Part shown: positions 54,524-62,759 of the stretch, in pieces
How the letters are laid out: every line of letters begins with the position of its first letter
Position numbering within the stretch: the stretch's first letter is position 1
Assembly: GCF_018070345.1 (NCBI RefSeq)
Contig: NZ_JAGPXX010000006.1
Coordinates: 124,001-188,000 of the forward strand
Reading direction: 5' to 3'
Length of the DNA stretch: 64,000 bases
Origin: Streptomyces sp. F63
Lineage (GTDB): Bacteria > Actinomycetota > Actinomycetes > Streptomycetales > Streptomycetaceae
Made by a program: the position numbers and the translations under genes
The notes under the pieces: generated by a model
Databases searched by the model: none
What the model saw: the letters and a program-made list of their open reading frames with translations, nothing else
What the model was told of the DNA's origin: nothing

Positions 54524-54580
54524 GGGGCAGCTGACGCCCCCTCAACCGGCCGGTTTTCGTCCCCCTTGAACCGGCCGGTG
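54524..54580 (+). promoter_or_regulatory. leader region of the peptide gene with paired palindromes
   Basis: AACCGGCCGGTT (54544-54555, perfect palindrome) recurs as AACCGGCCGGTG at 54569-54580, 25 bp apart, within similar CCCCCT-AACCGGCCGGT surroundings. A GGGGC/GCCCC hairpin lies at 54524-54540. The palindromes are ~40-75 bp before the precursor start and look like two binding sites for one regulator. No such regulator is adjacent. Confidence 0.45.
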
Positions 54581-54620
54581 TGATGCAGAAACACCCAGCA
54601 GAAATTGAAGGGAAGCCCAA

Positions 54621-54827
54621 GTGCGCAACGACTTCACCCCCCAGGTCGAGACCCGCGAGATCGACGACGCCGACCTGGACACCGTGTCCGGCGGCATCGG
54701 CGTCAACGTCGCCCCGGTTCTGGGCGCCGTCGACTCCGTCGCCCCGCTCTCCGAGGGCCTGGGTCTCGTGCAGGACGTCACCGGCCTGCCCACCGGCCAG
54801 GTCACCGGCCTCGTCGCGGGTCTCTGA
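54621..54827 (+). CDS. double-glycine leader peptide precursor (NHLP/C39-exported peptide)
   Basis: 68 residues from GTG 54621 (AAGGGAAG upstream). An acidic leader EIDDADLDTVSGG ends in Gly24-Gly25, the classical C39 peptidase cleavage site. The 43-residue core (IGVNVAPVLGAVDSVAPL... ending TGLVAGL) is hydrophobic, has no Cys, Lys, Arg or His and no aromatic residues. No lanthionine or cyclodehydratase gene is nearby, so the product may be exported without ring-forming modification. Directly followed by a terminator and the export genes. Confidence 0.8.
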   Translation: MRNDFTPQVETREIDDADLDTVSGGIGVNVAPVLGAVDSVAPLSEGLGLVQDVTGLPTGQVTGLVAGL

Positions 54828-54907
54828 TCCGGACGTCCGCTGTCCGGCCCTGAACGGCCGGAGTGTTGTACGGCCCCCCGGTTTGGCTGAGACCGGAAAG
54901 GGCTGAC

Positions 54908-54941
54908 CATGGGCCCCGGAATTCCCCTTCCGGGGCCCATG
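54908..54941 (+). terminator. hairpin between precursor and exporter genes
   Basis: Perfect 14-bp stem CATGGGCCCCGGAA (54908-54921) with its complement at 54928-54941 and a TTCCCC loop, ~80 bp after the precursor stop. Partial termination here would give more precursor mRNA than exporter mRNA. Confidence 0.8.
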
Positions 54942-55056
54942 CATGCCGTCGGCCGGGTGGTCGCCGGCTGCCGTCACCGCAGGTCGGCGGCCATGTTACG
55001 GTCATGCGCCACCGCGTCGGCGCGCCCGACATCTTCGCAGGCGAGGGATGGAGACC

Positions 55057-55863
55057 GTGCAGTTCCGCCAGAAGGCGCTGTCCAAGCTGCAGTCGCCCGA
55101 AGAGCTCGACATCCCGGTGCGTTTCGCACGGCCGCAGGGCCTGCTCGTGCTGGTGGTCACGCTCGTCGTGATGGCGGGGGCGGCGTTCTGGGCCGTGACC
55201 GGTTCCGTGTCGTCCCGGCTGGAATCACCCGGGGTCCTCACCCGGGCCCAGGGCAGCTACGTCCTGCAGAGCCCCTTCGCCGGGCAGGTCACCGAGGTCC
55301 TCGCCCGCGAGGGCGACCGTCTGCCCGCCAAGGCGCCCGTGCTGTCCGTCACCACGGACCGGGGCACCCGCGCCATCCGCACCCTGGAGGCCGGCCGGGT
55401 CACCGCGCTCGTCGCCGAGACCGGCTCGGTCATCACCCCCGGCGCCCAGGTGGCCACCGTCGAACGCGTCAAGGACCCCGGTGAGCCGCTGGTGGCCATG
55501 CTGTACGTCCCCGGCGGCAAGGGCTCGCCCGTGCCGGTGGGCGCCCGCGTCGACCTCACCGTCCAGTCCGCGCCCGCCCAGCAGTTCGGCGTGCTGAAGG
55601 GGCGTGTCAAGACCGTCGGCCGGGTGCCGCAGACCGCGCAGCGCATCGCGGGCTTCCTCGGCAGCGCCGAACTGGCCGAGCGGTTCTCCGCCGACGGCCC
55701 GGCCGTGGCCGTCCTCGTCGAGCTGGAACGGTCCGCCGGGACCCCGTCGGGCTACGCCTGGTCGCGGAAGGACGGCCCGCCGTTCCGGATCGAGTCCACC
55801 ACCCCGGTGAGCGGGGCCATCCACCTCGACCCCGAACGCCCCATCGACTGGCTGCTGCCGTGA
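55057..55863 (+). CDS. HlyD family adaptor of the NHLP export system
   Basis: 268 residues. Start taken at GTG 55057 giving VQFRQKALSKLQSPEELDIP, a typical opening for this family; ATG 55048 is an alternative but the GGATGGAG site favours 55057. One membrane helix (LLVLVVTLVVMAGAAFWAV), then lipoyl-like half motifs QSPFAGQVTEVLAREGDRL and RVTALVAETGSVITPGAQVA and a beta-barrel (GARVDLTVQSAP). It bridges the ABC exporter to the outside. Its stop overlaps the exporter GTG. Confidence 0.88.
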   Translation: MQFRQKALSKLQSPEELDIPVRFARPQGLLVLVVTLVVMAGAAFWAVTGSVSSRLESPGVLTRAQGSYVLQSPFAGQVTEVLAREGDRLPAKAPVLSVTTDRGTRAIRTLEAGRVTALVAETGSVITPGAQVATVERVKDPGEPLVAMLYVPGGKGSPVPVGARVDLTVQSAPAQQFGVLKGRVKTVGRVPQTAQRIAGFLGSAELAERFSADGPAVAVLVELERSAGTPSGYAWSRKDGPPFRIESTTPVSGAIHLDPERPIDWLLP

Positions 55864-58352
55864 ACACCCCGTACGAGACCGGCCCCGTGACGGGCCCCAC
55901 GACCGAACCCGCGGCCCCCGCCGGGCCCCTGGCCGCTCCGCCCGCCGGAACACCCGCTCCCGCCGCGGATCCCGTGCCCGCCGCGGATCCCGTGCCGGCC
56001 GGGGATCCCGCGCCCGCCGAGCCCGCGGCCCCGGCTCCCCGGTCCTCCGGGGGGACCGCCGCCCCCCGGGCGCAGCCCCCGGGGCACGGCCGGCGCCGCG
56101 CGGACCGCGCCCGCCGCGAACCACCGCCGGGCCGGGGCCGCGGCAGGGGAGACCGCAGGCAGCCCCGGGGCGGCGGGCGGAAGCAGCGGCGGACGCGCGC
56201 GCCGAAGAGCGTCCGCAGCCCCGTCGTCCTGCAGATGGAAGCCGTGGAGTGCGGCGCCGCCTCCCTGGCCATGGTGCTCGGCCACCACGGCAGGCACGTC
56301 CCGCTGGAGGAGCTCCGCATCGCCTGCGGCGTCTCCCGCGACGGCTCCCGCGCCAGCAATCTCCTCAAGGCCGCACGGAGTTACGGCCTCACGGCCAAGG
56401 GCATGCAGATGGAGCCCGCCGCCCTCGCCGAGGTGCGGGCCCCGGCCATCCTCTTCTGGGAGTTCAATCACTACGTGGTCTACGAGGGGACGGTGCGCCG
56501 CTTCGGCCGCCGCATGATCCGCATCAACGACCCCGCCCGCGGCCGCCGTTATGTCTCCCCGGAGGACTTCGACACCAGCTTCACCGGCGTCGTCCTCGTC
56601 TTCGAACCCGGTGCGGGCTTCCGCCGCGGCGGGCGCAGGCCGGGCGTCCTCGGCGCCATGCCGGTACGGCTCCGCGGTACCAGCGGCACCCTGCTGGCCG
56701 CGCTGGTCGCCAGCTTCCTGCTCGTCCTCGTCGGAGCCGCCGTCCCCGCCCTCAGCCGTACCTATATCGACATGTTCCTTTTCGGGGACCAGACCTCGCT
56801 GCTCGGCGTCCTCTTCGCCGCCATGGGCACGATGGTGGTCCTCACCGCCGTCCTCACCGGACTGCAGCAGGCCAACCTGCTGCGCGGGCGCATCATCTCC
56901 TCCACCCTCAGCAGCGCCCGCTTCCTGCGCCACCTCCTCCGGCTGCCGGTCACCTTCTACTCCCAGCGCAACCCGGCCGACCTCGTCCAGCGGCTGCAGT
57001 CCAACGACACCGTCGCCGAGACCCTGGCCCGGGACCTCGCCGCCGCCGGGGTCGACGTCGTCGTCGTGGTGCTCTACGCCGTGCTGCTGTGGAGCTACGA
57101 TCCGCAGCTCACGGTCGTCGGCATCGGCATCGCCCTGCTCAACGTGGTCGCCCTGCGCGTCGTGATGCATCTGCGCTCCGTCGGCACCCAGAAGCTGCGC
57201 GCCGACAGCGCCCGGCTCACCAACACCTCGTACAGCGGCCTCCAGCTGATCGAGACCATGAAGGCCACCGGCGGCGAGAGCGGCTGGTTCCGCCGCTGGG
57301 CCGGGCAGCACGCCACCACCCTCGACACCCAGCAGCGGCTCGGCGTGCCCAGCGCCTTCCTGGCCGTCGTCGCCCCCACCCTCGCCACCCTCAACAGCGC
57401 CCTGATCCTCCTCATCGGCGGGCAGCGGGCCGTGGAGGGCGCCGTCTCCATCGGCCTGCTCGTCGCCTTCCAGGCCCTGGTCACCAATTTCACCGCGCCC
57501 CTGACCCGGCTCAACGGCGTCGCCGGCCGGCTCCAGGACTTCACGGCCGACGTGGCCCGGCTCAAGGACGTCGAGAGCTTTCCCGCGGACTCCCTCTACA
57601 CCCGGCGCGAACCGCCCGCCAGCACCAAGCGGCTCCGCGGCCACGTCACCCTGGAGAACGTCACCTTCGGCTACAGCCCGCTCGACAAGCCGCTGCTCAG
57701 CGGCTTCTCCCTGGAGGTCGGGCCCGGCCGCCAGGTCGCCCTCGTGGGCGGCTCCGGCAGCGGCAAGTCCACCGTCTCCCGGCTGATCTCCGGCCTCTAC
57801 CAGCCCTGGGAGGGCGTCATCCGCATCGACGGGCAGCGGCTGGACGAGATCCCGCGCAGCGCGCTGTCCGCCTCCGTCTCCTTCGTCGACCAGGACGTCT
57901 TCCTCTTCGAGGGAACCGTCCGCGACAACGTGGCGCTCTGGGACCCCTCCATCCCGGAGGAGGCCGTCGTCGCGGCGCTCAAGGACGCCGCGGTGTACGA
58001 CATCGTCGCCCGCCGCCCCGGCGGCATCCACAGCCGCGTCGAACAGGACGGCCGCAACTTCTCCGGCGGGCAGCGGCAGCGGCTGGAGATCGCCCGCGCG
58101 CTCGTCCGCCGCCCCAGCGTCCTCGTCCTCGACGAGGTGACCAGCGCCCTCGACGCCGAGACCGAACAGGTCATCATCGACAACCTGCGGCGGCGCGGCT
58201 GCGCCTGCGTCGTCATCGCGCACCGGCTGAGCACCGTGCGGGACAGCGACGAGATCGTCGTCCTCGACCGCGGCACCGTCGTGGAACGCGGCCGGCACGA
58301 GGAACTGGCCGCCGCCGGCGGGGCGTACGCCGCACTGGTCAGGGAGCACTGA
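55860..58352 (+). CDS. NHLP-type peptide exporter: C39 peptidase - ABC permease/ATPase
   Basis: 830 residues. A ~120-residue Pro/Ala/Arg-rich lead (DPVPAADPVPAGDP repeats), then the C39 protease with Cys131 (QMEAVECGAASLAMVL), His204 (FNHYVVYEG) and Asp224 (RINDPARGR), a six-helix membrane domain, and an ABC ATPase: Walker A GGSGSGKST, signature FSGGQRQRLEIARAL, Walker B VLVLDEVTSALD, switch IAHRLST. It would cut the precursor after Gly-Gly and pump out the core. GTG overlaps the HlyD stop. The Arg-rich lead is an actinobacterial oddity. Confidence 0.92.
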   Translation: MNTPYETGPVTGPTTEPAAPAGPLAAPPAGTPAPAADPVPAADPVPAGDPAPAEPAAPAPRSSGGTAAPRAQPPGHGRRRADRARREPPPGRGRGRGDRRQPRGGGRKQRRTRAPKSVRSPVVLQMEAVECGAASLAMVLGHHGRHVPLEELRIACGVSRDGSRASNLLKAARSYGLTAKGMQMEPAALAEVRAPAILFWEFNHYVVYEGTVRRFGRRMIRINDPARGRRYVSPEDFDTSFTGVVLVFEPGAGFRRGGRRPGVLGAMPVRLRGTSGTLLAALVASFLLVLVGAAVPALSRTYIDMFLFGDQTSLLGVLFAAMGTMVVLTAVLTGLQQANLLRGRIISSTLSSARFLRHLLRLPVTFYSQRNPADLVQRLQSNDTVAETLARDLAAAGVDVVVVVLYAVLLWSYDPQLTVVGIGIALLNVVALRVVMHLRSVGTQKLRADSARLTNTSYSGLQLIETMKATGGESGWFRRWAGQHATTLDTQQRLGVPSAFLAVVAPTLATLNSALILLIGGQRAVEGAVSIGLLVAFQALVTNFTAPLTRLNGVAGRLQDFTADVARLKDVESFPADSLYTRREPPASTKRLRGHVTLENVTFGYSPLDKPLLSGFSLEVGPGRQVALVGGSGSGKSTVSRLISGLYQPWEGVIRIDGQRLDEIPRSALSASVSFVDQDVFLFEGTVRDNVALWDPSIPEEAVVAALKDAAVYDIVARRPGGIHSRVEQDGRNFSGGQRQRLEIARALVRRPSVLVLDEVTSALDAETEQVIIDNLRRRGCACVVIAHRLSTVRDSDEIVVLDRGTVVERGRHEELAAAGGAYAALVREH

Positions 58353-58353
58353 C

Positions 58354-61300
58354 ATGTCATCCGCCCACCCGCCGTCCGACGGCTCCGCCCTCACCGCCAC
58401 GGGCGCCCTCCCGGCCCTCGGCCCCGGCCCGGCCGGAGCCGGCGGCTATGAGACCGGTGCACACGGCGCGTACCCGTCCGGCGACACCTACGACGGCAAC
58501 GACACCCACGACGGCAACGACACCCACGACGGCTACGGGACCCACGACGGCTACGGGACCGTCGCCGGGACACCCGGAGCCGGCCCGGCGGCCGCGGCGT
58601 CCCCCGCCGATGTGGTCGTCGCCGCCCTGGGCGGTCTCGGCACTCCCGTCGACCGCACCGCCGCCCGCAGCCTCGACCTCGAAGGCCCGCAGGTGCTGTG
58701 GCTGGTCACGGCCGGAGCCATGGACCTCTTCGCCGTCGACGCCGGCCGACAGGGCCACTGGCACTTCCTCGGCCGCCTGGAGACCGGCACGCTGCTGCTC
58801 GGACCCGCCGGCGGCCCCCGGCACACCCTCGTCGGCCGGCCGCTCCAGGAGTGCGTGCTGCGCCGCATCCAGCTCCGCGAACTCCACCGCCCCGGGCCGG
58901 ACGGCCACGGGACGCACGAACCGTATGACGGGCGGTCCGGGCAGGGCGGCGGCAGCGGCCCCTACAGCCCCTACGGCGGATACGGCCAGTACGGCCACCC
59001 CGGCGAGCAGTACGGGCCGCACGACCCCTACGGCGCGCCGTACGACGGCGGGTACGGCGAGCCGTACCCGGATCCGTACGGCGGGTGGCAGGACGGCGGC
59101 CCGTACGACCCGTACGGCACCCCGTGGACGCACCCCGCGCACGAGCCGGTCCTCAGCCCCCTGGACGACGCCTTCGCCCGCGGCTACGGCCGCAGCCTGC
59201 GCGTCCTCTTCGAGGCGCCCTTCGACGGCCAGCCGCTGACCGCGCAGCCGTCCGACGAGGACGCGCCCGACGACGGCCCCGGGGCGGGCGCCGCGCACGA
59301 CGCGGCCGGGACCGGCGACGAGAACATCCTGTGGATGTCCATGGCCCCCGGCAGCGTCCAGTACGGCTCCGCCTACGGCGCCGACACCGCCGCCGACCTC
59401 CTCATCGACGGCGCGCTGTGGCAGGACATGGTCAACCAGCAGACCCGGCTGCTGTCCGCCCTCGACCGCTGGATCGAACGGCTGGAACGCGCCCACGAGG
59501 ACCGCACCGCCGCCGGCATCCAGGCCGGCGAGGCCGAACGGGAACGCGCCGACCAGGCCCTGCTGAACTCCATCGGCCGGCCGCGCCGCCGCGGCGCCCC
59601 GTCCGGCGCGGACGCCGGCACGGCGGACGCCGCCCTCGCCGTCTGCCGCAGGGTCGCCGCCGCGGCCCGCATCCCCGTGACCGACCCCGACACCGGCGGC
59701 GCGTCCGGCGGCAGACTCGACCCCGTCGAGCGCATCGCGCTCAGCTCCGGTTTCCGCACTCGCGACGTCCGTCTCACCGGCAGCTGGTGGCGCGACAACT
59801 CCGGCCCGCTGGTCGGCTACCGGTCCGGCGACGGCGAACCGGTGGCGCTGCTGTGGCGCCGCGGCCGCTACGAGGCCGTGGACGCCGTGAGCGGCGAACG
59901 GTGGCGCGTCGGCAGGGACAACGCGGCCGAGTTCGACGAACGCGCCGTGATGTTCTACCGGCCGCTGCCCGACGAGCCCCTGCCCGCCTGGCGGCTGCTG
60001 CTGTTCAGCCTCCGCGGAACCCGCTCCGACCTGCGCCATCTGGCACTGGGCGGCCTCGTCGCCGTCGGCCTGGGCGCGCTGGTGCCCCTCGCCACCGGGC
60101 AGGTCCTCGGGGTCTACGTCCCGGCCGCCGAGAACGGCCTGATCGTCCAGGTCTCCCTGGCGCTGATCGTCACCGCGGTGGTCGCCGCCGTGTTCATGCT
60201 GCTGCAGAACACCGCCATTCTCCGCATGGAGGGCCGCGTCGAGGCCACCCTGCAACCCGCCGTCTGGGACCGGCTGTTGCGCCTGCCGACCCGGTTCTTC
60301 GCCCAGCGCTCCACGGGCGAGCTGGCGAGCGCCGCGATGGGCATCAGCTCCATCCGCCGGGTGCTGTCCGGGATCAGCTCCGTGCTCGTCCAAGCCGGCA
60401 CGGTCGGTGCCGTCAACCTCGTGCTGCTGCTGCTGTTCAGCGTCAAGCTGGCGGTGGTGGCCGTCGCCATGCTCCTCGTCATCGCCGCGCTCTTCCTCGG
60501 CCTCGGACTGTGGCAACTGCGCTGGCAGCGGCGGCTGGTCGTGCTCGGCAACAAGCTCAACAACCAGGCGTTCCAGACGCTGCGCGGGCTCCCCAAGCTG
60601 CGCGTCGCCGCCGCCGAGAGCTTCGCCTACGCCGCCTGGGCCCGCGAGTTCGCCCGCAGCCGCGAACTCCAGCAGCGCGTCGGCCGGATCAAGAACCTCA
60701 TCACCGTCCTCAACGCGGTCTACCTGCCGCTCTGCACCCTCATCATGTTCATGCTGCTCGCCGGTCCGGCCCGCGGCTCCCTCTCGCCGAGCGGTTTCCT
60801 CACCTTCAACACCGCCGTGACGATGCTGCTCAGCTCGGTCACCCAGCTCACCGGCGCGCTCATCTCAGCCGCCGCCGTCCTGCCGATGTTCGAACAGGTC
60901 CGGCCGGTATTCCGGGAACTGCCGGAGGTCCGCGGCGGCTCCACCCGGCCCGGGGAACTCTCCGGCGCCCTGGAGGCCCGGCAGCTCTCCTTCCGCTACA
61001 CCGAGGACGGGCCGCTCGTCCTGGACGACGTCTCCTTCCGGGTGGCACCGGGCGAGTTCGTCGCCGTCGTGGGCGCCAGCGGCTGCGGCAAGTCCACCCT
61101 GCTCCGCCTGCTCATCGGCTTCGACCGGCCCGCCTCCGGCGAGGTGCTCTACGACGGGCAGGACCTGGCCGCCCTCGACCAGGCCGCCGTCCGCCGCCAG
61201 TGCGGTGTCGTGCTGCAGAACGCGCAGCCCTTCTCCGGATCGATCCTCGACTGCATCCGCGGCGCCGAGAACTTCTCCCTGGAGGAGGCGTGGGAGGCCG

Positions 61301-61683
61301 CCCGCCTCGCCGGGCTGGCCGAGGACATCCAGCGGATGCCGATGGGCATGCACACCGTGCTCTCCGACGGCGGCGGCACCGTCTCCGGCGGGCAGCGGCA
61401 GCGGCTGATGATCGCCCAGGCGCTGATCCGCCGGCCGAGGATCCTCTTCTTCGACGAGGCGACCAGCGCACTCGACAACGAGACGCAGCGCATCGTCACG
61501 GAGAGCACCCGCGAACTCAACGCCACCCGCGTCGTCATCGCCCACCGGCTCTCCACCGTCATGGACGCCGACCGTGTCGTCGTCCTGGCGGAGGGCCGTG
61601 TCGTGCAGCAGGGCCGCCCGGCCGAGCTGCTCGCCGACACCACCGGCCTCTTCCACGAACTGGTCCGCCGCCAGATCCATTGA
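58354..61683 (+). CDS. NHLP-type export ABC transporter, second permease/ATPase subunit
   Basis: 1109 residues, larger than usual (~900-1000). N-terminal region of ~540 residues with a cNMP-like segment (VLWLVTAGAMDLFAVDA, LLLGPAGGPRHTLVGRPLQE) interrupted by low-complexity parts: DGNDTH/DGYGTH hexapeptide repeats (~48-70) and a Tyr/Gly/Pro-rich stretch (~200-255). Then six helices and ATPase: Walker A GASGCGKST, signature VSGGQRQRLMIAQAL, Walker B ILFFDEATSALD. Pairs with the C39 subunit as a heterodimer. Starts one base after the previous stop. Confidence 0.9.
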   Translation: MSSAHPPSDGSALTATGALPALGPGPAGAGGYETGAHGAYPSGDTYDGNDTHDGNDTHDGYGTHDGYGTVAGTPGAGPAAAASPADVVVAALGGLGTPVDRTAARSLDLEGPQVLWLVTAGAMDLFAVDAGRQGHWHFLGRLETGTLLLGPAGGPRHTLVGRPLQECVLRRIQLRELHRPGPDGHGTHEPYDGRSGQGGGSGPYSPYGGYGQYGHPGEQYGPHDPYGAPYDGGYGEPYPDPYGGWQDGGPYDPYGTPWTHPAHEPVLSPLDDAFARGYGRSLRVLFEAPFDGQPLTAQPSDEDAPDDGPGAGAAHDAAGTGDENILWMSMAPGSVQYGSAYGADTAADLLIDGALWQDMVNQQTRLLSALDRWIERLERAHEDRTAAGIQAGEAERERADQALLNSIGRPRRRGAPSGADAGTADAALAVCRRVAAAARIPVTDPDTGGASGGRLDPVERIALSSGFRTRDVRLTGSWWRDNSGPLVGYRSGDGEPVALLWRRGRYEAVDAVSGERWRVGRDNAAEFDERAVMFYRPLPDEPLPAWRLLLFSLRGTRSDLRHLALGGLVAVGLGALVPLATGQVLGVYVPAAENGLIVQVSLALIVTAVVAAVFMLLQNTAILRMEGRVEATLQPAVWDRLLRLPTRFFAQRSTGELASAAMGISSIRRVLSGISSVLVQAGTVGAVNLVLLLLFSVKLAVVAVAMLLVIAALFLGLGLWQLRWQRRLVVLGNKLNNQAFQTLRGLPKLRVAAAESFAYAAWAREFARSRELQQRVGRIKNLITVLNAVYLPLCTLIMFMLLAGPARGSLSPSGFLTFNTAVTMLLSSVTQLTGALISAAAVLPMFEQVRPVFRELPEVRGGSTRPGELSGALEARQLSFRYTEDGPLVLDDVSFRVAPGEFVAVVGASGCGKSTLLRLLIGFDRPASGEVLYDGQDLAALDQAAVRRQCGVVLQNAQPFSGSILDCIRGAENFSLEEAWEAARLAGLAEDIQRMPMGMHTVLSDGGGTVSGGQRQRLMIAQALIRRPRILFFDEATSALDNETQRIVTESTRELNATRVVIAHRLSTVMDADRVVVLAEGRVVQQGRPAELLADTTGLFHELVRRQIH

Positions 61684-61827
61684 ACGGCGCCCGCTGAGGT
61701 GAATTGGCGCCCCCCGCGGGGGCACCCGGCGTCCACGGCGGAGCGCCCGTGCCACCACGGGCCGGAGCGGCGGCGGTGGCGGTGGCGGTGGCACGAACGG
61801 TGCCCGGGTGGGGCCGGTGCCCTCCGG

Positions 61828-62661
61828 TCAGCCGCCGCAGCCGACGCGCTCCGTGCTGAGAGCCAGGTCGTCCAAGCCCACGTCATAGCGGGACGGCGCC
61901 GGGTTCCCCTGGTAGAGCTGCCAGCCGAACTTCACCGTGTCGAACTCCGGGAAGACGAAGTCCACGTCGGCGCCGTCGTGATGCCGGGTGTCGACGGTGA
62001 GGTCCGGCTGCGCCTCGCCGTCGAACCACACCTCGATGCGGTTGTCCGAGGCGTCCATCCGCCATTCCGCGCAGATCCAGGTCCCGGCGCGGGCCGGGGC
62101 CGACTCCCGCCAGGCCGTCCAGTCGCCGGTCGGGCCGCCGTCCGAGCCGACGCCCCACAGATTCCGGCCGGCCGGGGGGACGTACTGGCCACCGAGCGGG
62201 CGGATGAGGCCGGGGCCGCGGCCGGTCGCCTCCACCATCGTCCAGTGCGCCCAGTCGGGGGCGGTGGGGAAGGCCGCGACGCGCAGCCGGGCCCGGCCCC
62301 AGAAGCTGTTGCCGGGCGGCCTGAGGCCGCCGGCCACCAGGAAGGCCCGGCCGTTGCCCTCGGTACGGATCCGCAGATACCGCCCGCCGGGGCCGCCGGG
62401 TGGGTGGGGCTTCACGGTGAGGGTGCCGCGCTCCGTGTCGGCCGTCCAGCGGCCGCCGCCGGCGGAACCGGGCCGCCGGGACTCGAAGTCCTCGCAGAAC
62501 AGCAGCGGGACGCTCTCCCGTGCGCAGGTGCTCCCGGCGGGGCGGTGGTGGCCGAGGCCCTTCCCGGGGCCGTGCGCCCCGGCCGCGGGGGCCGCCGGAG
62601 TGGCGGACGACAGTGACAGCAGGGCCGCGAGCGCGGCCGTCAGCGCGCTTCTTCTCAACAC
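61828..62661 (-). CDS. secreted lectin-fold (concanavalin-like) protein
   Basis: 277 residues from GTG 62661 with GAGGAG upstream. Signal peptide ALTAALAALLSLSSATPAAP; four mature Cys (SCARE-type STCARES, LLFCEDFE, WICAEWRM, VGCGG) suggest two disulfides. Beta-sandwich pattern: NSFWGRARLRVAAF, APDWAHWTMVEATGRG, NLWGVGSDGGPTGDWTAW, DNRIEVWFDGEAQPDL. This resembles Cip1-like/polysaccharide-lyase-type jelly-roll proteins; the assignment is tentative. Probably binds or cuts a polysaccharide outside the cell. Confidence 0.7.
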   Translation of the reverse strand: MLRRSALTAALAALLSLSSATPAAPAAGAHGPGKGLGHHRPAGSTCARESVPLLFCEDFESRRPGSAGGGRWTADTERGTLTVKPHPPGGPGGRYLRIRTEGNGRAFLVAGGLRPPGNSFWGRARLRVAAFPTAPDWAHWTMVEATGRGPGLIRPLGGQYVPPAGRNLWGVGSDGGPTGDWTAWRESAPARAGTWICAEWRMDASDNRIEVWFDGEAQPDLTVDTRHHDGADVDFVFPEFDTVKFGWQLYQGNPAPSRYDVGLDDLALSTERVGCGG

Positions 62662-62759
62662 GTACAGGCTCCTCGTGGGGGCGGTGGGGGTGAAGGATGT
62701 GCCTGGTGCGTGCGCCGGGGTCCATCCTGCCCGGCCGGCGGCGCCCGCGACACAGGGCC

